Positions 52,331 to 62,745 of a stretch of DNA of 64,000 nt are shown piece after piece. Each line of letters opens with the position of its first letter. Positions within the stretch are counted from its first letter, which is position 1. The notes below the pieces were generated by a model. The model was not told where the DNA came from. It ran no database searches and was given only the letters and a program-made list of their open reading frames with translations. The stretch is from Bacteroides intestinalis. Lineage in GTDB: Bacteria; Bacteroidota; Bacteroidia; Bacteroidales; Bacteroidaceae. A program made the translations under genes and the position numbers. The stretch is taken from the NCBI RefSeq assembly GCF_003464595.1, contig NZ_QRZF01000009.1, positions 124,001-188,000 of the forward strand, in the 5' to 3' direction.

Positions 52331-54685
52331 TTATCCGATTATTTTAAAACGGGCAAAGCGCAATAAAAGTTGCTTGTCACCCGCATTCTTGAAACGAATG
52401 GTAGCTTTAGCATTATCACCCTCACCTTCCACTTTCACAACTTCTCCCAAACCAAAACGTTCGTGCTCTATCAATTGTCCCGGTTGTACTGCCATTGCAG
52501 AAGCAGGAGCCGATGCAGAAGCAGGAGTTGATGAAGTCACCCGTTTCAGGTTACGTGGAACACTCGGAGCAATTATCTGCTGCTTAGGACGCTGAGGAGT
52601 TTCTTTTTCCTTATTATAAAATGATTCGCGTACATGGGGTGAACGAGAGAAACCAGTGCTATTCTCCCTACGAAATGATCCGGACTCATCATCAATCTTA
52701 TTACTAAGCCCTGCCTCCTGGGGTAAACGCAGAAAACGAATATCTATATCTTTCAGGAAGCGGCTGGGACTGCCAAATTCCATTTTTCCATAACGAAAAC
52801 GGGTACGGGCATATGAAAGAAAACAATGTTCTTCTGCACGGGTAATGGCCACATAGAACAAACGTCTTTCCTCCTCTAACGCACGCGGTGAATCCCCTAC
52901 CATACCACTGGGAAAAAGGTTTTCTTCCATTCCCACCACAAATACATTCCTAAATTCCAATCCTTTGGCAGAATGGACGGTCATAAGTGTGATTTTCTCA
53001 TCATCTCCATCTTTATCCGAGTCCTGATCTGTCAACAGTGAGACTTCCGAAAGAAAATCAGTCAACGATATATTAGGATTACCTTCTTCCAGACGCATCG
53101 CACAAAAATCACTCATACCATTGACCAACTCCTCGATATTCTCCTTACGACTAAGGTTCTCCGGAGAATTATCCTGGCAGACATCATTAATGATACCGGA
53201 TTGACGGATAATTTCCGTACCAATTTCATAAGCATTTTTATCCACTATACCTTCCAGAAATCCAGAAATCAAATCGCGGAAAATCTGTAATTTGGAATGT
53301 GTACCCTTATTGAAATTCAGCCCATATGTCAACGGTTCGCATAACACAGTCCAAAGGCTGACACCATTCTCAGTAGCTGCAGTAATGATCTTACCCACTG
53401 TCGTATCACCAATACCACGAGCCGGATAGTTAATAATACGTTTAAATGCTTCTTCATCATTCGGATTAACAACCAACCGGAAATAGGCTATCACATCCTT
53501 AATCTCCTTACGTTGATAAAAGGATAATCCACCGTAAATACGGTATGGCATGCCCCGCTTACGCATCGCTTCCTCAAAGACACGGCTTTGTGCATTGGTA
53601 CGGTAAAGTATAGCAAAATCCGAATAAGGATAATGCTCCGAGCGACGAAGTTCCGCAATCTTATTGACTACAATATCCCCCTCTTCCACATCACTGTATG
53701 CCTGAAACACACCAATGGCTTCCCCTTTCTCTTTCTCCGAAAAAACCTCCTTACGTATTTGCCTCTCATTCTTCTCAATCAAACTATTCGCCGCACAAAC
53801 AATAGTTTGTGTAGACCGATAATTTTGTTCCAGTTTAAAGACTTTTGTATTGGGATATATTTTAGTAAAGTATAATATATTATCAATATCAGCTCCCCGG
53901 AAAGAGTAAATACTCTGGGCATCATCTCCCACCACACAAACATGCTGATGATCTTTTGCCAACTGTAGTACAATGCTATGCTGAGCATAATTGGTATCCT
54001 GATACTCATCTACCAGAATATAGCGAAACTGTTCCTGATAACGCGCCAGCACTTCCGGATGATCCCTGAACAGTATAAAAGTATAAAAAAGTAAATCATC
54101 AAAATCCATTGCATCCGCCTGCCTGCAACGATCCCAATAGCGATGATAAATATCACGTATTGCAGGCATCTTAGCAGCACAATCACCCTCATATGCCTCT
54201 TTATTGGATGCATACGCCGCAGGTGAAACTAAATGATTTTTCGCATTGGATATACGTGCCTGTACATTCCCCGGTTTATACACTTTCTCATCCAGGCCCA
54301 TTTCTTTTATAATAGAACGCACCAGACTCTTACTGTCCGCCGTATCATAAATGGTAAACTGTGAAGTAAAACCTATATTTACGGCTTCCACATGCAAAAT
54401 ACGCAAAAATATAGAATGGAATGTACCCATCCATAAATGACGTGCCCGCTGGTCTCCTACTTGCCGGGCAATACGCTCTTTCATTTCACGGGCAGCTTTA
54501 TTGGTAAAAGTTAAAGCCAATATATTCCATGGCTGATAACCATTCTCTAACAAATAGGCTATTTTATAGGTCAGCACCCGCGTCTTCCCGGAACCGGCAC
54601 CGGCTATAACCAGTGACGGGCCCTCGTTGTAGAGCACTGCTGCGCGCTGTCCTTCATTCAGTTCTTCGATATAATTCGTATTCAT
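52331..54685 (-). CDS. uvrD: UvrD/PcrA/Rep-type DNA helicase
   Basis: 784 residues. Walker A GAGSGKT at 29-35, QYRF-like region, DEYQDTN (Walker B), QNYRST, VHSAKGLEF and VAITRAEE (motifs Ia to VI) of SF1A helicases. An Ala/Ser/Pro-rich linker near residue 735 precedes a short C-terminal Tudor-like part (ERFGLGEVVKVEG), as in PcrA/UvrD. Acts in excision repair and in clearing transcription and replication conflicts. A TAATTTTG -7-like box is at 54698-54691. Confidence 0.93.
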   Translation of the reverse strand: MNTNYIEELNEGQRAAVLYNEGPSLVIAGAGSGKTRVLTYKIAYLLENGYQPWNILALTFTNKAAREMKERIARQVGDQRARHLWMGTFHSIFLRILHVEAVNIGFTSQFTIYDTADSKSLVRSIIKEMGLDEKVYKPGNVQARISNAKNHLVSPAAYASNKEAYEGDCAAKMPAIRDIYHRYWDRCRQADAMDFDDLLFYTFILFRDHPEVLARYQEQFRYILVDEYQDTNYAQHSIVLQLAKDHQHVCVVGDDAQSIYSFRGADIDNILYFTKIYPNTKVFKLEQNYRSTQTIVCAANSLIEKNERQIRKEVFSEKEKGEAIGVFQAYSDVEEGDIVVNKIAELRRSEHYPYSDFAILYRTNAQSRVFEEAMRKRGMPYRIYGGLSFYQRKEIKDVIAYFRLVVNPNDEEAFKRIINYPARGIGDTTVGKIITAATENGVSLWTVLCEPLTYGLNFNKGTHSKLQIFRDLISGFLEGIVDKNAYEIGTEIIRQSGIINDVCQDNSPENLSRKENIEELVNGMSDFCAMRLEEGNPNISLTDFLSEVSLLTDQDSDKDGDDEKITLMTVHSAKGLEFRNVFVVGMEENLFPSGMVGDSPRALEEERRLFYVAITRAEEHCFLSYARTRFRYGKMEFGSPSRFLKDIDIRFLRLPQEAGLSNKIDDESGSFRRENSTGFSRSPHVRESFYNKEKETPQRPKQQIIAPSVPRNLKRVTSSTPASASAPASAMAVQPGQLIEHERFGLGEVVKVEGEGDNAKATIRFKNAGDKQLLLRFARFKIIG

Positions 54686-54940
54686 GTATGCAAAATTAAG
54701 GGATTCTTTTTAGATTCATACAATGTATACGAACTAAAATAATTAAGATAGCATATTACATTTCAGAAAACAGTCCGTAAGTCACTGTTTATTATGTACT
54801 TCCACAACAAGTCATTCTACATCTTCAAAAAGTTTTATAGATATGGAAGAACATTTATTGGATATCAAACGTTATATTAACAGAAACATAATTCAAGACA
54901 AATTATGAATACATTATTAACATCTTTAATGCTTATAATT

Positions 54941-55525
54941 ATGACATACGAAATGCCTAAACTTCCATATGCAAACAATGCGTTGGAACCTGTAATCAGT
55001 CAGCAAACTATAGATTACCACTACGGTAAGCACTTACAAACATATGTAAATAACCTCAATAACCTGGTTCCGGGTACAGAGTATGAAAATAAAGATTTAG
55101 TAACCATAGTAGCCACTGCACCGGATGGGGCCATCTTCAATAATGCAGGACAAGTTCTGAACCATACTTTATACTTCCTGCAATTTTCTCCCAAACCTGC
55201 TCATAGTGAGCCAACAGGGAAATTAGCAGAAGCTATTAAACGCGATTTTGGAAGCTTTGATAACTTCAAAAAAGAGTTCACAGCTGCTGCCGTAGGATTA
55301 TTCGGATCTGGTTGGGCCTGGTTATCAGTAGATAAGAACGGAAAACTTCATATAACCAAAGAAGCTAATGGCAGCAACCCTGTACGTGCAGGACTTATTC
55401 CATTGTTAGGCTTTGATGTGTGGGAACACTCCTACTATCTTGATTATCAGAATCGCCGTGCTGACCATGTAAATGCTCTTTGGAGTATTATCGACTGGGA
55501 TGTAGTGGGTAATCGACTGAAATAA
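54941..55525 (+). CDS. sodB: Fe/Mn superoxide dismutase
   Basis: 194 residues from the ATG at 54941; the upstream in-frame codons (from 54905) look like an unneeded extension. Metal ligands: H27 (DYHYGKHLQ), a His in VLNHTLYF, and Asp/His in FDVWEHSYYLDY. Removes superoxide; Bacteroides enzymes can use Fe or Mn. Ends in a 13-bp stem terminator. Confidence 0.93.
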   Translation: MTYEMPKLPYANNALEPVISQQTIDYHYGKHLQTYVNNLNNLVPGTEYENKDLVTIVATAPDGAIFNNAGQVLNHTLYFLQFSPKPAHSEPTGKLAEAIKRDFGSFDNFKKEFTAAAVGLFGSGWAWLSVDKNGKLHITKEANGSNPVRAGLIPLLGFDVWEHSYYLDYQNRRADHVNALWSIIDWDVVGNRLK

Positions 55526-55558
55526 GCAACAACAACCTTATAAATTCTTTTTTTAATG

Positions 55559-55593
55559 CGCACCTATGGGAATAAGAACTTCCCATAGGTGCG
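55559..55593 (+). terminator. sodB terminator
   Basis: Perfect 13-bp stem (55559-55571 with 55581-55593), containing CACCTATGGGA/TCCCATAGGTG, followed by TTTGTGTTT. Confidence 0.8.
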
Positions 55594-55688
55594 TTTGTGT
55601 TTCAATCTAACATATTTTAAAGAAAAACGTTACCTACTGAAAGCATTTATCATTAACTTTGCTAAACATAAACGTTTAACAAATAAAA

Positions 55689-56297
55689 ATGAAGCTCATC
55701 GTAGTCACAGCGCCCACATTCTTTGTGGAAGAGGACAAGATCATTACAGCACTCTTTGAAGAAGGGCTGGATATTTTGCATCTGCGGAAGCCGGAAACTC
55801 CTGCTATGTATTCCGAGCGACTTTTGACGCTAATACCTGAAAAATATCATAGACGCATTGTTACTCACGAACATTTCTATTTAAAGGAAGAGTTTGACCT
55901 CATGGGCATTCATCTGAACACACGTAATCCTAATGAACCACATGATTACTCAGGACATGTCAGCTGTACTTGCCATTCTGTAGAAGAAGTAAAAAGTAAA
56001 AAGCATTTTTATGATTATATATTTATGAGTCCCGTATATGACTGTATCACCAAAACAGGTACTCTTTCAGGTTATACTCCGGAAGAATTGCGCGCAGCTG
56101 GAAAAGAAAGAATAATAGATACTAAAGTTATGGCTTTAGGAGGAATTACTCCAGACAATATTCTGGAGATAAAAGATTTCGGATTTGGAGGTGCAGTAGT
56201 ACTTGGTGATTTATGGAATAAATTCAATGTTTGTACAGACCGGGATTATTTAGGTGTCATCCGCCACTTTAAGAAACTGAAGGAAATGGCGGATTAA
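55689..56297 (+). CDS. thiE-like: ThiE/TenI-like thiamine phosphate synthase
   Basis: 202 residues, TIM-barrel. It begins LIVVTAPTFF, then ILHLRKPE (phosphate region), GIHLNTRN, SCTCHS, DYIFMSPVYD with a TKTGTLSGY loop, and MALGGITPDNI. These blocks match thiamine phosphate synthase and TenI relatives. Residues for pyrophosphate binding seem less complete than in classical ThiE, so it may be a TenI-type or divergent paralog. Not in a thiamine operon here. Confidence 0.7.
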   Translation: MKLIVVTAPTFFVEEDKIITALFEEGLDILHLRKPETPAMYSERLLTLIPEKYHRRIVTHEHFYLKEEFDLMGIHLNTRNPNEPHDYSGHVSCTCHSVEEVKSKKHFYDYIFMSPVYDCITKTGTLSGYTPEELRAAGKERIIDTKVMALGGITPDNILEIKDFGFGGAVVLGDLWNKFNVCTDRDYLGVIRHFKKLKEMAD

Positions 56298-56312
56298 AAA
56301 GTTCAATTTCCA

Positions 56313-57197
56313 TTAGAACTTCCCATATTCTTTATATTCGACCCCAGCAGGCAAAGTAAAATAGAATGTAGAGCCTTCTCCTTTTTTAGATTCTACACCG
56401 ATGCCACCACCATAGTGTTCAACAATAGATTTCGTAATAGAAAGACCTAAACCTGTGCCACGAATATTATAGTTCATCTTCACAAAGCGTTCAAAAATAG
56501 CCCGGCGACTATCTTCATCAATACCGCATCCTGTATCAGCTACATAAAAATAAAAGTTATTATTGCTCAAACGGCGATATCCAATCTTCACACTACCCTG
56601 TTCTGTAAACTTCAATGCATTTTTCACCAGATTATTAATGACCTGCGCAAAACGTACCCGGTCTATCATTAAACGGCATTGCGGAAGTCTCTCTACAAAC
56701 TCAATCAGAATACCCGAAGGACGGGGATGTGCATTCTCTGCAGCACACATTTCCTGAATCAAAGCATTCACATCCACATCTCCATCTTTATATTCCATTG
56801 TATTGGCCTCAATCTTTGAGAAGTCCAATAAATCATTAATCATCTGAACTAGAAAATCTTTATTGTCATTGATTTCTTTCAGAAAAATCATTCGTTCTTC
56901 CCTACTCAGATTATCAGTCTCAGCAAGTACATTTGTAAATCCGACAATCGCATTAAGTGGTGTGCGTATCTCATGGGTCATATTAGCGATAAAGGCATTC
57001 TTCAGCTGATTACTTTCTTCCGCTACTTCATTTAATTGTTGCAAAGTCTTCAACCTCTTGGTCTTGTTGATAGACACCACAATCATAATGACCAGAAGTA
57101 ATAAAATAATTACTCCAAAGCATAGCAAGAGTATTTCATTCCTTTGATAAAAATCTGATGCCCCTAAAATATAAAATGTTGCAAAATCCGGCTTCAT
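56313..57197 (-). CDS. Short sensor histidine kinase
   Basis: 294 residues. One membrane segment (residues 21-43), HisKA with phospho-acceptor H75 (NMTHEIRTPLNAI), and HATPase_c boxes NNLVKNALKF (N), DTGCGID (G1), FVKMN (F) and GTGLGLSI (G2). No periplasmic sensing domain is left, only about 20 residues before the helix. No response regulator is adjacent. It may be an orphan kinase or sense through the membrane segment. Confidence 0.88.
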   Translation of the reverse strand: MKPDFATFYILGASDFYQRNEILLLCFGVIILLLLVIMIVVSINKTKRLKTLQQLNEVAEESNQLKNAFIANMTHEIRTPLNAIVGFTNVLAETDNLSREERMIFLKEINDNKDFLVQMINDLLDFSKIEANTMEYKDGDVDVNALIQEMCAAENAHPRPSGILIEFVERLPQCRLMIDRVRFAQVINNLVKNALKFTEQGSVKIGYRRLSNNNFYFYVADTGCGIDEDSRRAIFERFVKMNYNIRGTGLGLSITKSIVEHYGGGIGVESKKGEGSTFYFTLPAGVEYKEYGKF

Positions 57198-57307
57198 AAA
57201 GTTGGTTATTAAAAGATAAAGGTGATCCTAATTCTATATGTGGGCACAAATATACTAAAGAAAAAACAAATAACTGATCAATAGATACATGTTTTTTTCT
57301 AAAAAAG

Positions 57308-57346
57308 ATAGGCTGTAAGCCTTTTTGAAAAAGGTTTACAGCCTAT
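57308..57346 (-). terminator. ppdK terminator
   Basis: 18-bp stem with a single mismatch (57308-57325 with 57329-57346), outer arms ATAGGCTGTAA/TTACAGCCTAT. The minus-strand RNA continues into a U-run. Ends the ppdK transcript. Confidence 0.8.
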
Positions 57347-57369
57347 AAATATAAGATTTATGAAGTCTT

Positions 57370-60096
57370 TTATTTCATATCTTCAATAGCTGCCTGTGCC
57401 GCTGCCAGACGTGCAATGGGTACTCTGAACGGAGAACAACTAACGTAGTTCAAACCCACCTTATGACAGAATTTCACAGAAGAAGGCTCACCGCCATGTT
57501 CACCACAAATACCGCATTTCAAATCCGGACGGATAGCACGACCTTTTTCCGTAGCCATACGCACCAGCTGCCCTACTCCATTTTGATCGAGGACCTGGAA
57601 CGGGTCTACTTTCAGAATCTTCTTTTCCAGATAAACAGGGAGGAAAGAAGCAATATCATCACGTGAATAACCGAATGTCATCTGCGTTAAGTCATTTGTA
57701 CCAAATGAAAAGAACTCAGCAGAAGAAGCAATACGGTCGGCAGTCAAAGCAGCGCGAGGAATTTCAATCATCGTACCTACCTTGAAGTCAATGCTGTCAC
57801 CCAGCTCAGCGAAAAGTGCAGCAGCTTCTTCGCGAATCACCTTTTCCTGTTCTTTGAACTCATACAAGATACCAGTCAACGGAACCATGATTTCCGGATG
57901 GGTTTCCACACCTTCTTTCTTCAGTTCCAGAGCAGCACCAAGGATAGCACGTGTCTGCATCTGAGTAATTTCAGGATAAGTATTGCCCAAACGACATCCG
58001 CGATGTCCCAACATCGGATTATGTTCACAAAGTGACTCTACACGTTGCTGGATATATTGCAGACTAACGCCCATAGTATCCGCCATTTCTTGTTGTCCCT
58101 TCAAATCATGCGGAACAAATTCGTGCAAAGGAGGATCGAGCAGACGAACAGTTACAGGACAACCTTCCATAGCCTGGAAGATACCCTTAAAGTCTGCTTG
58201 TTGGTAAGGCAATATCTTGGCCAAAGCTTTGCGACGTCCTTCTGCATCTTCTGCGAGGATCATCTCACGCATAGCTTTAATCTTTTCACCTTCAAAGAAC
58301 ATATGTTCCGTACGGCAAAGACCGATACCTACAGCACCAAAATCACGAGCCACAGCAGCATCATGAGGAGTATCTGCATTGGTACGTACCTGAAGTTTCG
58401 TGTACTTATCAGCCAGATCCATCAATTCAGCAAAATCTCCTGAAAGTTCGGCAGCCTTTGTTTCTACCTGACCTTTATAAACTACACCTGTACTACCATT
58501 CAATGAAATATAATCACCTTCTTTCAGCAGAACGCCATCTATTTCTACAGTACGAGCCTTATAATCAATATTCAAAGCACCGGCACCCGACACACAGCAC
58601 TTACCCATACCACGGGCAACTACTGCTGCATGAGAAGTCATACCACCGCGGGCAGTAAGAATACCTTCTGCAACTGCCATACCCGCCAAATCTTCGGGAG
58701 AAGTCTCGATACGTACCATTATAATACGCTTACCGGCAGCATGCCATTCTGCAGCATCATCTGCAAAGAAGACAATCTGTCCTGTAGCAGCACCCGGAGA
58801 TGCGGGAAGACCACGAGTTAAAACCTTGGCTTGTTTCAAAGCAGTCTTATCAAACACAGGGTGGAGCAATTCATCCAATTTATTGGGCTCGCAGCGCATC
58901 AATGCAGTTTTCTCATCAATCATACCCTGATGCAGCAAATCCATTGCAATCTTCACCATAGCTGCACCGGTACGTTTACCGTTACGCGTCTGGAGAAACC
59001 AGAGCTTACCTTCCTGAACGGTAAATTCCATATCCTGCATATCTCTATAGTGGTCTTCCAACTTAGTCTGCAGAGTATCCAGCTCTTTATAGATTTCCGG
59101 CATAGCCTCTTCCATTGACGGATATTTGGCTGCACGTTCTTCTTCGCTAACGCCTGCCAGTTCTGCCCAACGCTGTGAACCGATTTTGGTAATCTGCTGC
59201 GGTGTACGGATACCTGCCACAACGTCTTCACCTTGCGCATTAATCAAATACTCACCATTAAACAAGTCTTCACCTGTACCGGCATCGCGGCTAAAGCAAA
59301 CACCTGTAGCAGAAGTCTCACCCATATTACCAAATACCATTGCCTGAACATTAACGGCTGTACCCCACTCATCGGGTATACTTTCCATCTTACGATATAG
59401 AATAGCACGTTCATTCATCCAGGAATTGAATACTGCGCAAACAGCGCCCCACAACTGCTCATAAGCACAAGCCGGGAAGTCTTTTCCGGTTTGCTCCTTT
59501 ACAGCAGCTTTAAACTTCTTCACTAATTCCTTGAGGTCTTCCACTTCCAGTTCATTATCCAGCTTCACGCCTTTTGCATGCTTCACCTCTTCAATGATGG
59601 CTTCAAATGGATCGATATCCTCTTTATTAGTCGGCTTCATACCCAATACCACGTCACCATACATCTGTACGAAACGACGGTAAGAGTCCCATGCAAAACG
59701 TGCATTGCCTGTTTTACGTGTCAATCCTTCTACTACTTCATCATTCAGACCCAAATTAAGGATCGTGTCCATCATACCCGGCATAGAAGCACGAGCGCCC
59801 GAACGCACTGAAACCAGTAATGGATTTTCTATATCACCGAACTTAGAAGACATCAATTCTTCTACTTTTGCTATAGCATTTTCTACTTCGCCTTTCAACA
59901 GAGCAACCACTTTTTCCTGCCCCATCTCATTATATTCGGTACAAACCTCAGTCGTGATTGTAAAACCAGGAGGAACCGGAACCCCGATAAGGTTCATTTC
60001 GGCAAGGTTGGCACCTTTACCTCCCAAAAGATTTTTCATGTCGGCCTTTCCTTCTGCCTGACCGTTACCAAAGGTATAAACTCTTTTCTTGTCCAT
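57370..60096 (-). CDS. ppdK: Pyruvate, phosphate dikinase
   Basis: 908 residues, full length. N-terminal ATP-grasp domain (GGKGANLAEM near residue 25, SVRSGARASMPGMMDT), the phospho-carrier H489 in GGMTSHAAVVARGMG, and a C-terminal PEP/pyruvate barrel with SFGTNDLTQM and CGICGEHGGEPSS. Interconverts pyruvate and PEP with ATP/AMP/Pi; important in anaerobic glycolysis and gluconeogenesis of Bacteroides. A CAAATCTA (-7 type, minus) lies at 60139-60146. Confidence 0.97.
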   Translation of the reverse strand: MDKKRVYTFGNGQAEGKADMKNLLGGKGANLAEMNLIGVPVPPGFTITTEVCTEYNEMGQEKVVALLKGEVENAIAKVEELMSSKFGDIENPLLVSVRSGARASMPGMMDTILNLGLNDEVVEGLTRKTGNARFAWDSYRRFVQMYGDVVLGMKPTNKEDIDPFEAIIEEVKHAKGVKLDNELEVEDLKELVKKFKAAVKEQTGKDFPACAYEQLWGAVCAVFNSWMNERAILYRKMESIPDEWGTAVNVQAMVFGNMGETSATGVCFSRDAGTGEDLFNGEYLINAQGEDVVAGIRTPQQITKIGSQRWAELAGVSEEERAAKYPSMEEAMPEIYKELDTLQTKLEDHYRDMQDMEFTVQEGKLWFLQTRNGKRTGAAMVKIAMDLLHQGMIDEKTALMRCEPNKLDELLHPVFDKTALKQAKVLTRGLPASPGAATGQIVFFADDAAEWHAAGKRIIMVRIETSPEDLAGMAVAEGILTARGGMTSHAAVVARGMGKCCVSGAGALNIDYKARTVEIDGVLLKEGDYISLNGSTGVVYKGQVETKAAELSGDFAELMDLADKYTKLQVRTNADTPHDAAVARDFGAVGIGLCRTEHMFFEGEKIKAMREMILAEDAEGRRKALAKILPYQQADFKGIFQAMEGCPVTVRLLDPPLHEFVPHDLKGQQEMADTMGVSLQYIQQRVESLCEHNPMLGHRGCRLGNTYPEITQMQTRAILGAALELKKEGVETHPEIMVPLTGILYEFKEQEKVIREEAAALFAELGDSIDFKVGTMIEIPRAALTADRIASSAEFFSFGTNDLTQMTFGYSRDDIASFLPVYLEKKILKVDPFQVLDQNGVGQLVRMATEKGRAIRPDLKCGICGEHGGEPSSVKFCHKVGLNYVSCSPFRVPIARLAAAQAAIEDMK

Positions 60097-60296
60097 AATA
60101 TAAATTTAAGTTTCTCGATTGTGATTTTTTTCTGTTCGCAAATCTAAGTATATTTCGCATACTAGAAAACTTTTTGAGAAAAAACTTTCTATCAAAATGC
60201 AATTTCGACATTGCAATCTTTAATATTTCACTTCATAGAGAGAATTCCCGAAAAAATGTCTATTTTTGCAGAATAATTTATTAGACTGGTGTAAAA

Positions 60297-61727
60297 GTGG
60301 CAAGAAATAGAAAAGAACTTCCCCTACTGGAGAAAGTGACAATAACGGATGTGGCTGCCGAAGGAAAAGCCATCGCAAAGGTCAATGATTTGGTTATTTT
60401 CGTACCTTATGTCGTTCCCGGAGATGTAGTAGACCTGCAAATTAAGAGAAAAAAGCATCATTATGCTGAAGCCGTAGCAGTGAAGTTCCACGAATATTCT
60501 CGTGAAAGAGCCGTCCCATTTTGCCAACATTATGGGGTATGTGGTGGTTGCAAATGGCAAGTTCTCCCTTATTCCGAACAGATCAAATACAAGCAAAAAC
60601 AAGTAACTGACAACCTTACCCGCATCGGAAAAATTGAACTTCCGGAGATTTCCCCGATTCTCGGTTCTGAGAAAACACAGTTCTATAGAAATAAACTGGA
60701 GTACACTTTTTCTAACAAACGCTGGTTGACGGAAGAAGAGATCAAACAGAATGTGGTATATGATCAAATGAATGCTGTAGGTTTCCACATCCCCAATGCT
60801 TTTGATAAAGTACTGGCGATAGAGAAATGCTGGTTACAGGATGACATATCCAACCGTATCCGGAATGCTGTACGCGATTATGCTTACGAGCATGATTATT
60901 CATTCATCAATCTGCGCACTCAGGAAGGGATGTTGCGCAATATGATTATCCGTACCTCCACTACCGGGGAACTTATGGTGATTCTCGTTGCAAAAATAGA
61001 GGAAGAAGAAAAAGAACTGCAACTGTTCAAACAACTCCTGCAATATGTTGCTGATACATTTCCCGAAATTACTTCTCTTCTATACATTATTAATAATAAG
61101 CGCAACGATACTATTACCGACCTGGATGTATATACTTTCAAAGGTAAAGATCACATCTTTGAAGAAATGGAAGGATTACGTTTTAAAATAGGTCCTAAAT
61201 CGTTCTATCAAACCAATTCCGAACAAGCATACAACCTTTATAAGATAGCGCGCAATTTTGCGGGATTAACCGGAAAAGAACTGGTATACGACCTTTATAC
61301 AGGTACAGGAACCATTGCTAACTTTGTCTCCAAGCAAGCCCGCCAGGTTATCGGTATCGAATATGTACCCGAAGCTATTGAAGATGCAAAAGTAAATGCA
61401 GAAATCAACGGTATCGAGAACACCTTATTCTTTGCCGGTGATATGAAAGATATGCTAACACAGGATTTCATCAACCAATACGGTCGACCGGATGTTATTA
61501 TCACCGATCCTCCTCGAGCCGGTATGCATCAGGATGTAGTAGACGTTATCTTATTTGCCGAACCGAAACGTATTGTATATGTAAGTTGTAATCCAGCCAC
61601 ACAGGCACGCGATCTGCAACTACTTGATGTAAAATACAAAGTAAAAGCCGTACAGCCGGTAGATATGTTCCCACATACTCACCACGTAGAAAACGTAGTG
61701 CTTCTGGAATTAAAAAATGAAGACTGA
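60297..61727 (+). CDS. rlmD: 23S rRNA (uracil-5-)-methyltransferase, RlmD type
   Basis: 476 residues from a GTG at 60297. TRAM domain (residues 10-65), an iron-sulfur Cys cluster with CQHYGVCGGCKW, SAM-binding DLYTGTGTIANF, DPPRAGMH and the catalytic Cys in VYVSCNP. Uses SAM to make m5U in 23S rRNA (RlmD/RlmCD group; exact position unproven). A TATTTTTG box at 60261-60268 is its likely -7. Confidence 0.88.
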   Translation: MARNRKELPLLEKVTITDVAAEGKAIAKVNDLVIFVPYVVPGDVVDLQIKRKKHHYAEAVAVKFHEYSRERAVPFCQHYGVCGGCKWQVLPYSEQIKYKQKQVTDNLTRIGKIELPEISPILGSEKTQFYRNKLEYTFSNKRWLTEEEIKQNVVYDQMNAVGFHIPNAFDKVLAIEKCWLQDDISNRIRNAVRDYAYEHDYSFINLRTQEGMLRNMIIRTSTTGELMVILVAKIEEEEKELQLFKQLLQYVADTFPEITSLLYIINNKRNDTITDLDVYTFKGKDHIFEEMEGLRFKIGPKSFYQTNSEQAYNLYKIARNFAGLTGKELVYDLYTGTGTIANFVSKQARQVIGIEYVPEAIEDAKVNAEINGIENTLFFAGDMKDMLTQDFINQYGRPDVIITDPPRAGMHQDVVDVILFAEPKRIVYVSCNPATQARDLQLLDVKYKVKAVQPVDMFPHTHHVENVVLLELKNED

Positions 61728-61766
61728 GAATTAATCACTAATCACTAACCATTAATCACTATCAAC

Positions 61767-62678
61767 GTGGCAAGAGGAAAAATAGTAGCACGGGCCCGCA
61801 CTCAATATACGGACTACACAGTAAATGAACCAATGGAACTTATGGAGTTTCTGGCAGCCAAGATGCCGGACGCCAGTCGCACCAAACTAAAATCATTACT
61901 CAGCAAACGAGTGGTGTTTGTAGACAGTGTGATAACTACTCAATACAATTTTCCGCTAAAACCGGGCATGAAAGTACAGATTAGCCGTGATAAAGGTAAA
62001 AAGGAGTTTCATAACAACTTGCTGAAGATTGTATATGAAGATGCATATATCATAGTGGTGGAAAAGATGCAAGGTTTACTGTCAGTCAGCAGTGAACGCC
62101 AGAAGGAACGTACAGCCTATCATATTCTAAATGAATATGTGCAACGCTCCAACGGACGCGGTAGCAACGTTTATATTGTCCACCGCCTCGATCGTGATAC
62201 TTCCGGATTAATGATGTTTGCAAAAGATGAAAAAACACAGCGCACGCTGCGTGATAATTGGCATGAGATTGTAACCGACCGCCGCTATATAGCTGTAGTT
62301 GCGGGAGAGATGGAGAAGAATGCCGGTTGTATAATATCCTGGCTAACGGATCGCACCCTTTATGTATATTCCAGTCCGACAGATGACGGAGGACAAAAGT
62401 CAATTACACATTATCGCACCATTAAGCGTGCCAATGGTTATTCTCTTGTGGAACTAAACCTTGAAACCGGACGTAAAAACCAAATCCGGGTACACATGCA
62501 AGACTTAGGACATCCTATTGTTGGAGACGGGCGTTACGGACTCGAAGAGGTAAATCCTATCGGACGCCTGGCGCTACATGCCTTCAAATTGTGCTTCTAT
62601 CACCCGGTTACAGGAGAACTGATGCAGTTTGAAACTCCTTATCCGAATGATTTTAAAAAGTTGTTTCTGAAGAAATAA
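61767..62678 (+). CDS. RluA-family pseudouridine synthase
   Basis: 303 residues from a GTG at 61767, 40 bp after the methyltransferase. N-terminal S4 RNA-binding domain (residues 40-70), then catalytic HRLDRDTSGLMMFAKD with the essential Asp, and a late GRKNQIRVHMQDLGHPIVGD block. Makes pseudouridine in 23S rRNA; which position is not clear. With the preceding gene it forms an rRNA-modification pair. Confidence 0.9.
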   Translation: MARGKIVARARTQYTDYTVNEPMELMEFLAAKMPDASRTKLKSLLSKRVVFVDSVITTQYNFPLKPGMKVQISRDKGKKEFHNNLLKIVYEDAYIIVVEKMQGLLSVSSERQKERTAYHILNEYVQRSNGRGSNVYIVHRLDRDTSGLMMFAKDEKTQRTLRDNWHEIVTDRRYIAVVAGEMEKNAGCIISWLTDRTLYVYSSPTDDGGQKSITHYRTIKRANGYSLVELNLETGRKNQIRVHMQDLGHPIVGDGRYGLEEVNPIGRLALHAFKLCFYHPVTGELMQFETPYPNDFKKLFLKK

Positions 62679-62690
62679 GAAAGCATATAA

Positions 62691-62727
62691 TAAAATAGGC
62701 CGCTTTTATAAAGTGGCCTATTTTATT
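62691..62727. terminator. Terminator after pseudouridine synthase gene
   Basis: A 12-bp stem, ATAAAATAGGCC (62691-62702) with GGCCTATTTTAT (62716-62727), plus an inner CTTT/AAAG pairing. Likely serves both convergent transcripts. Confidence 0.8.
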
Positions 62728-62745
62728 ATATATTTTCTAATCTTT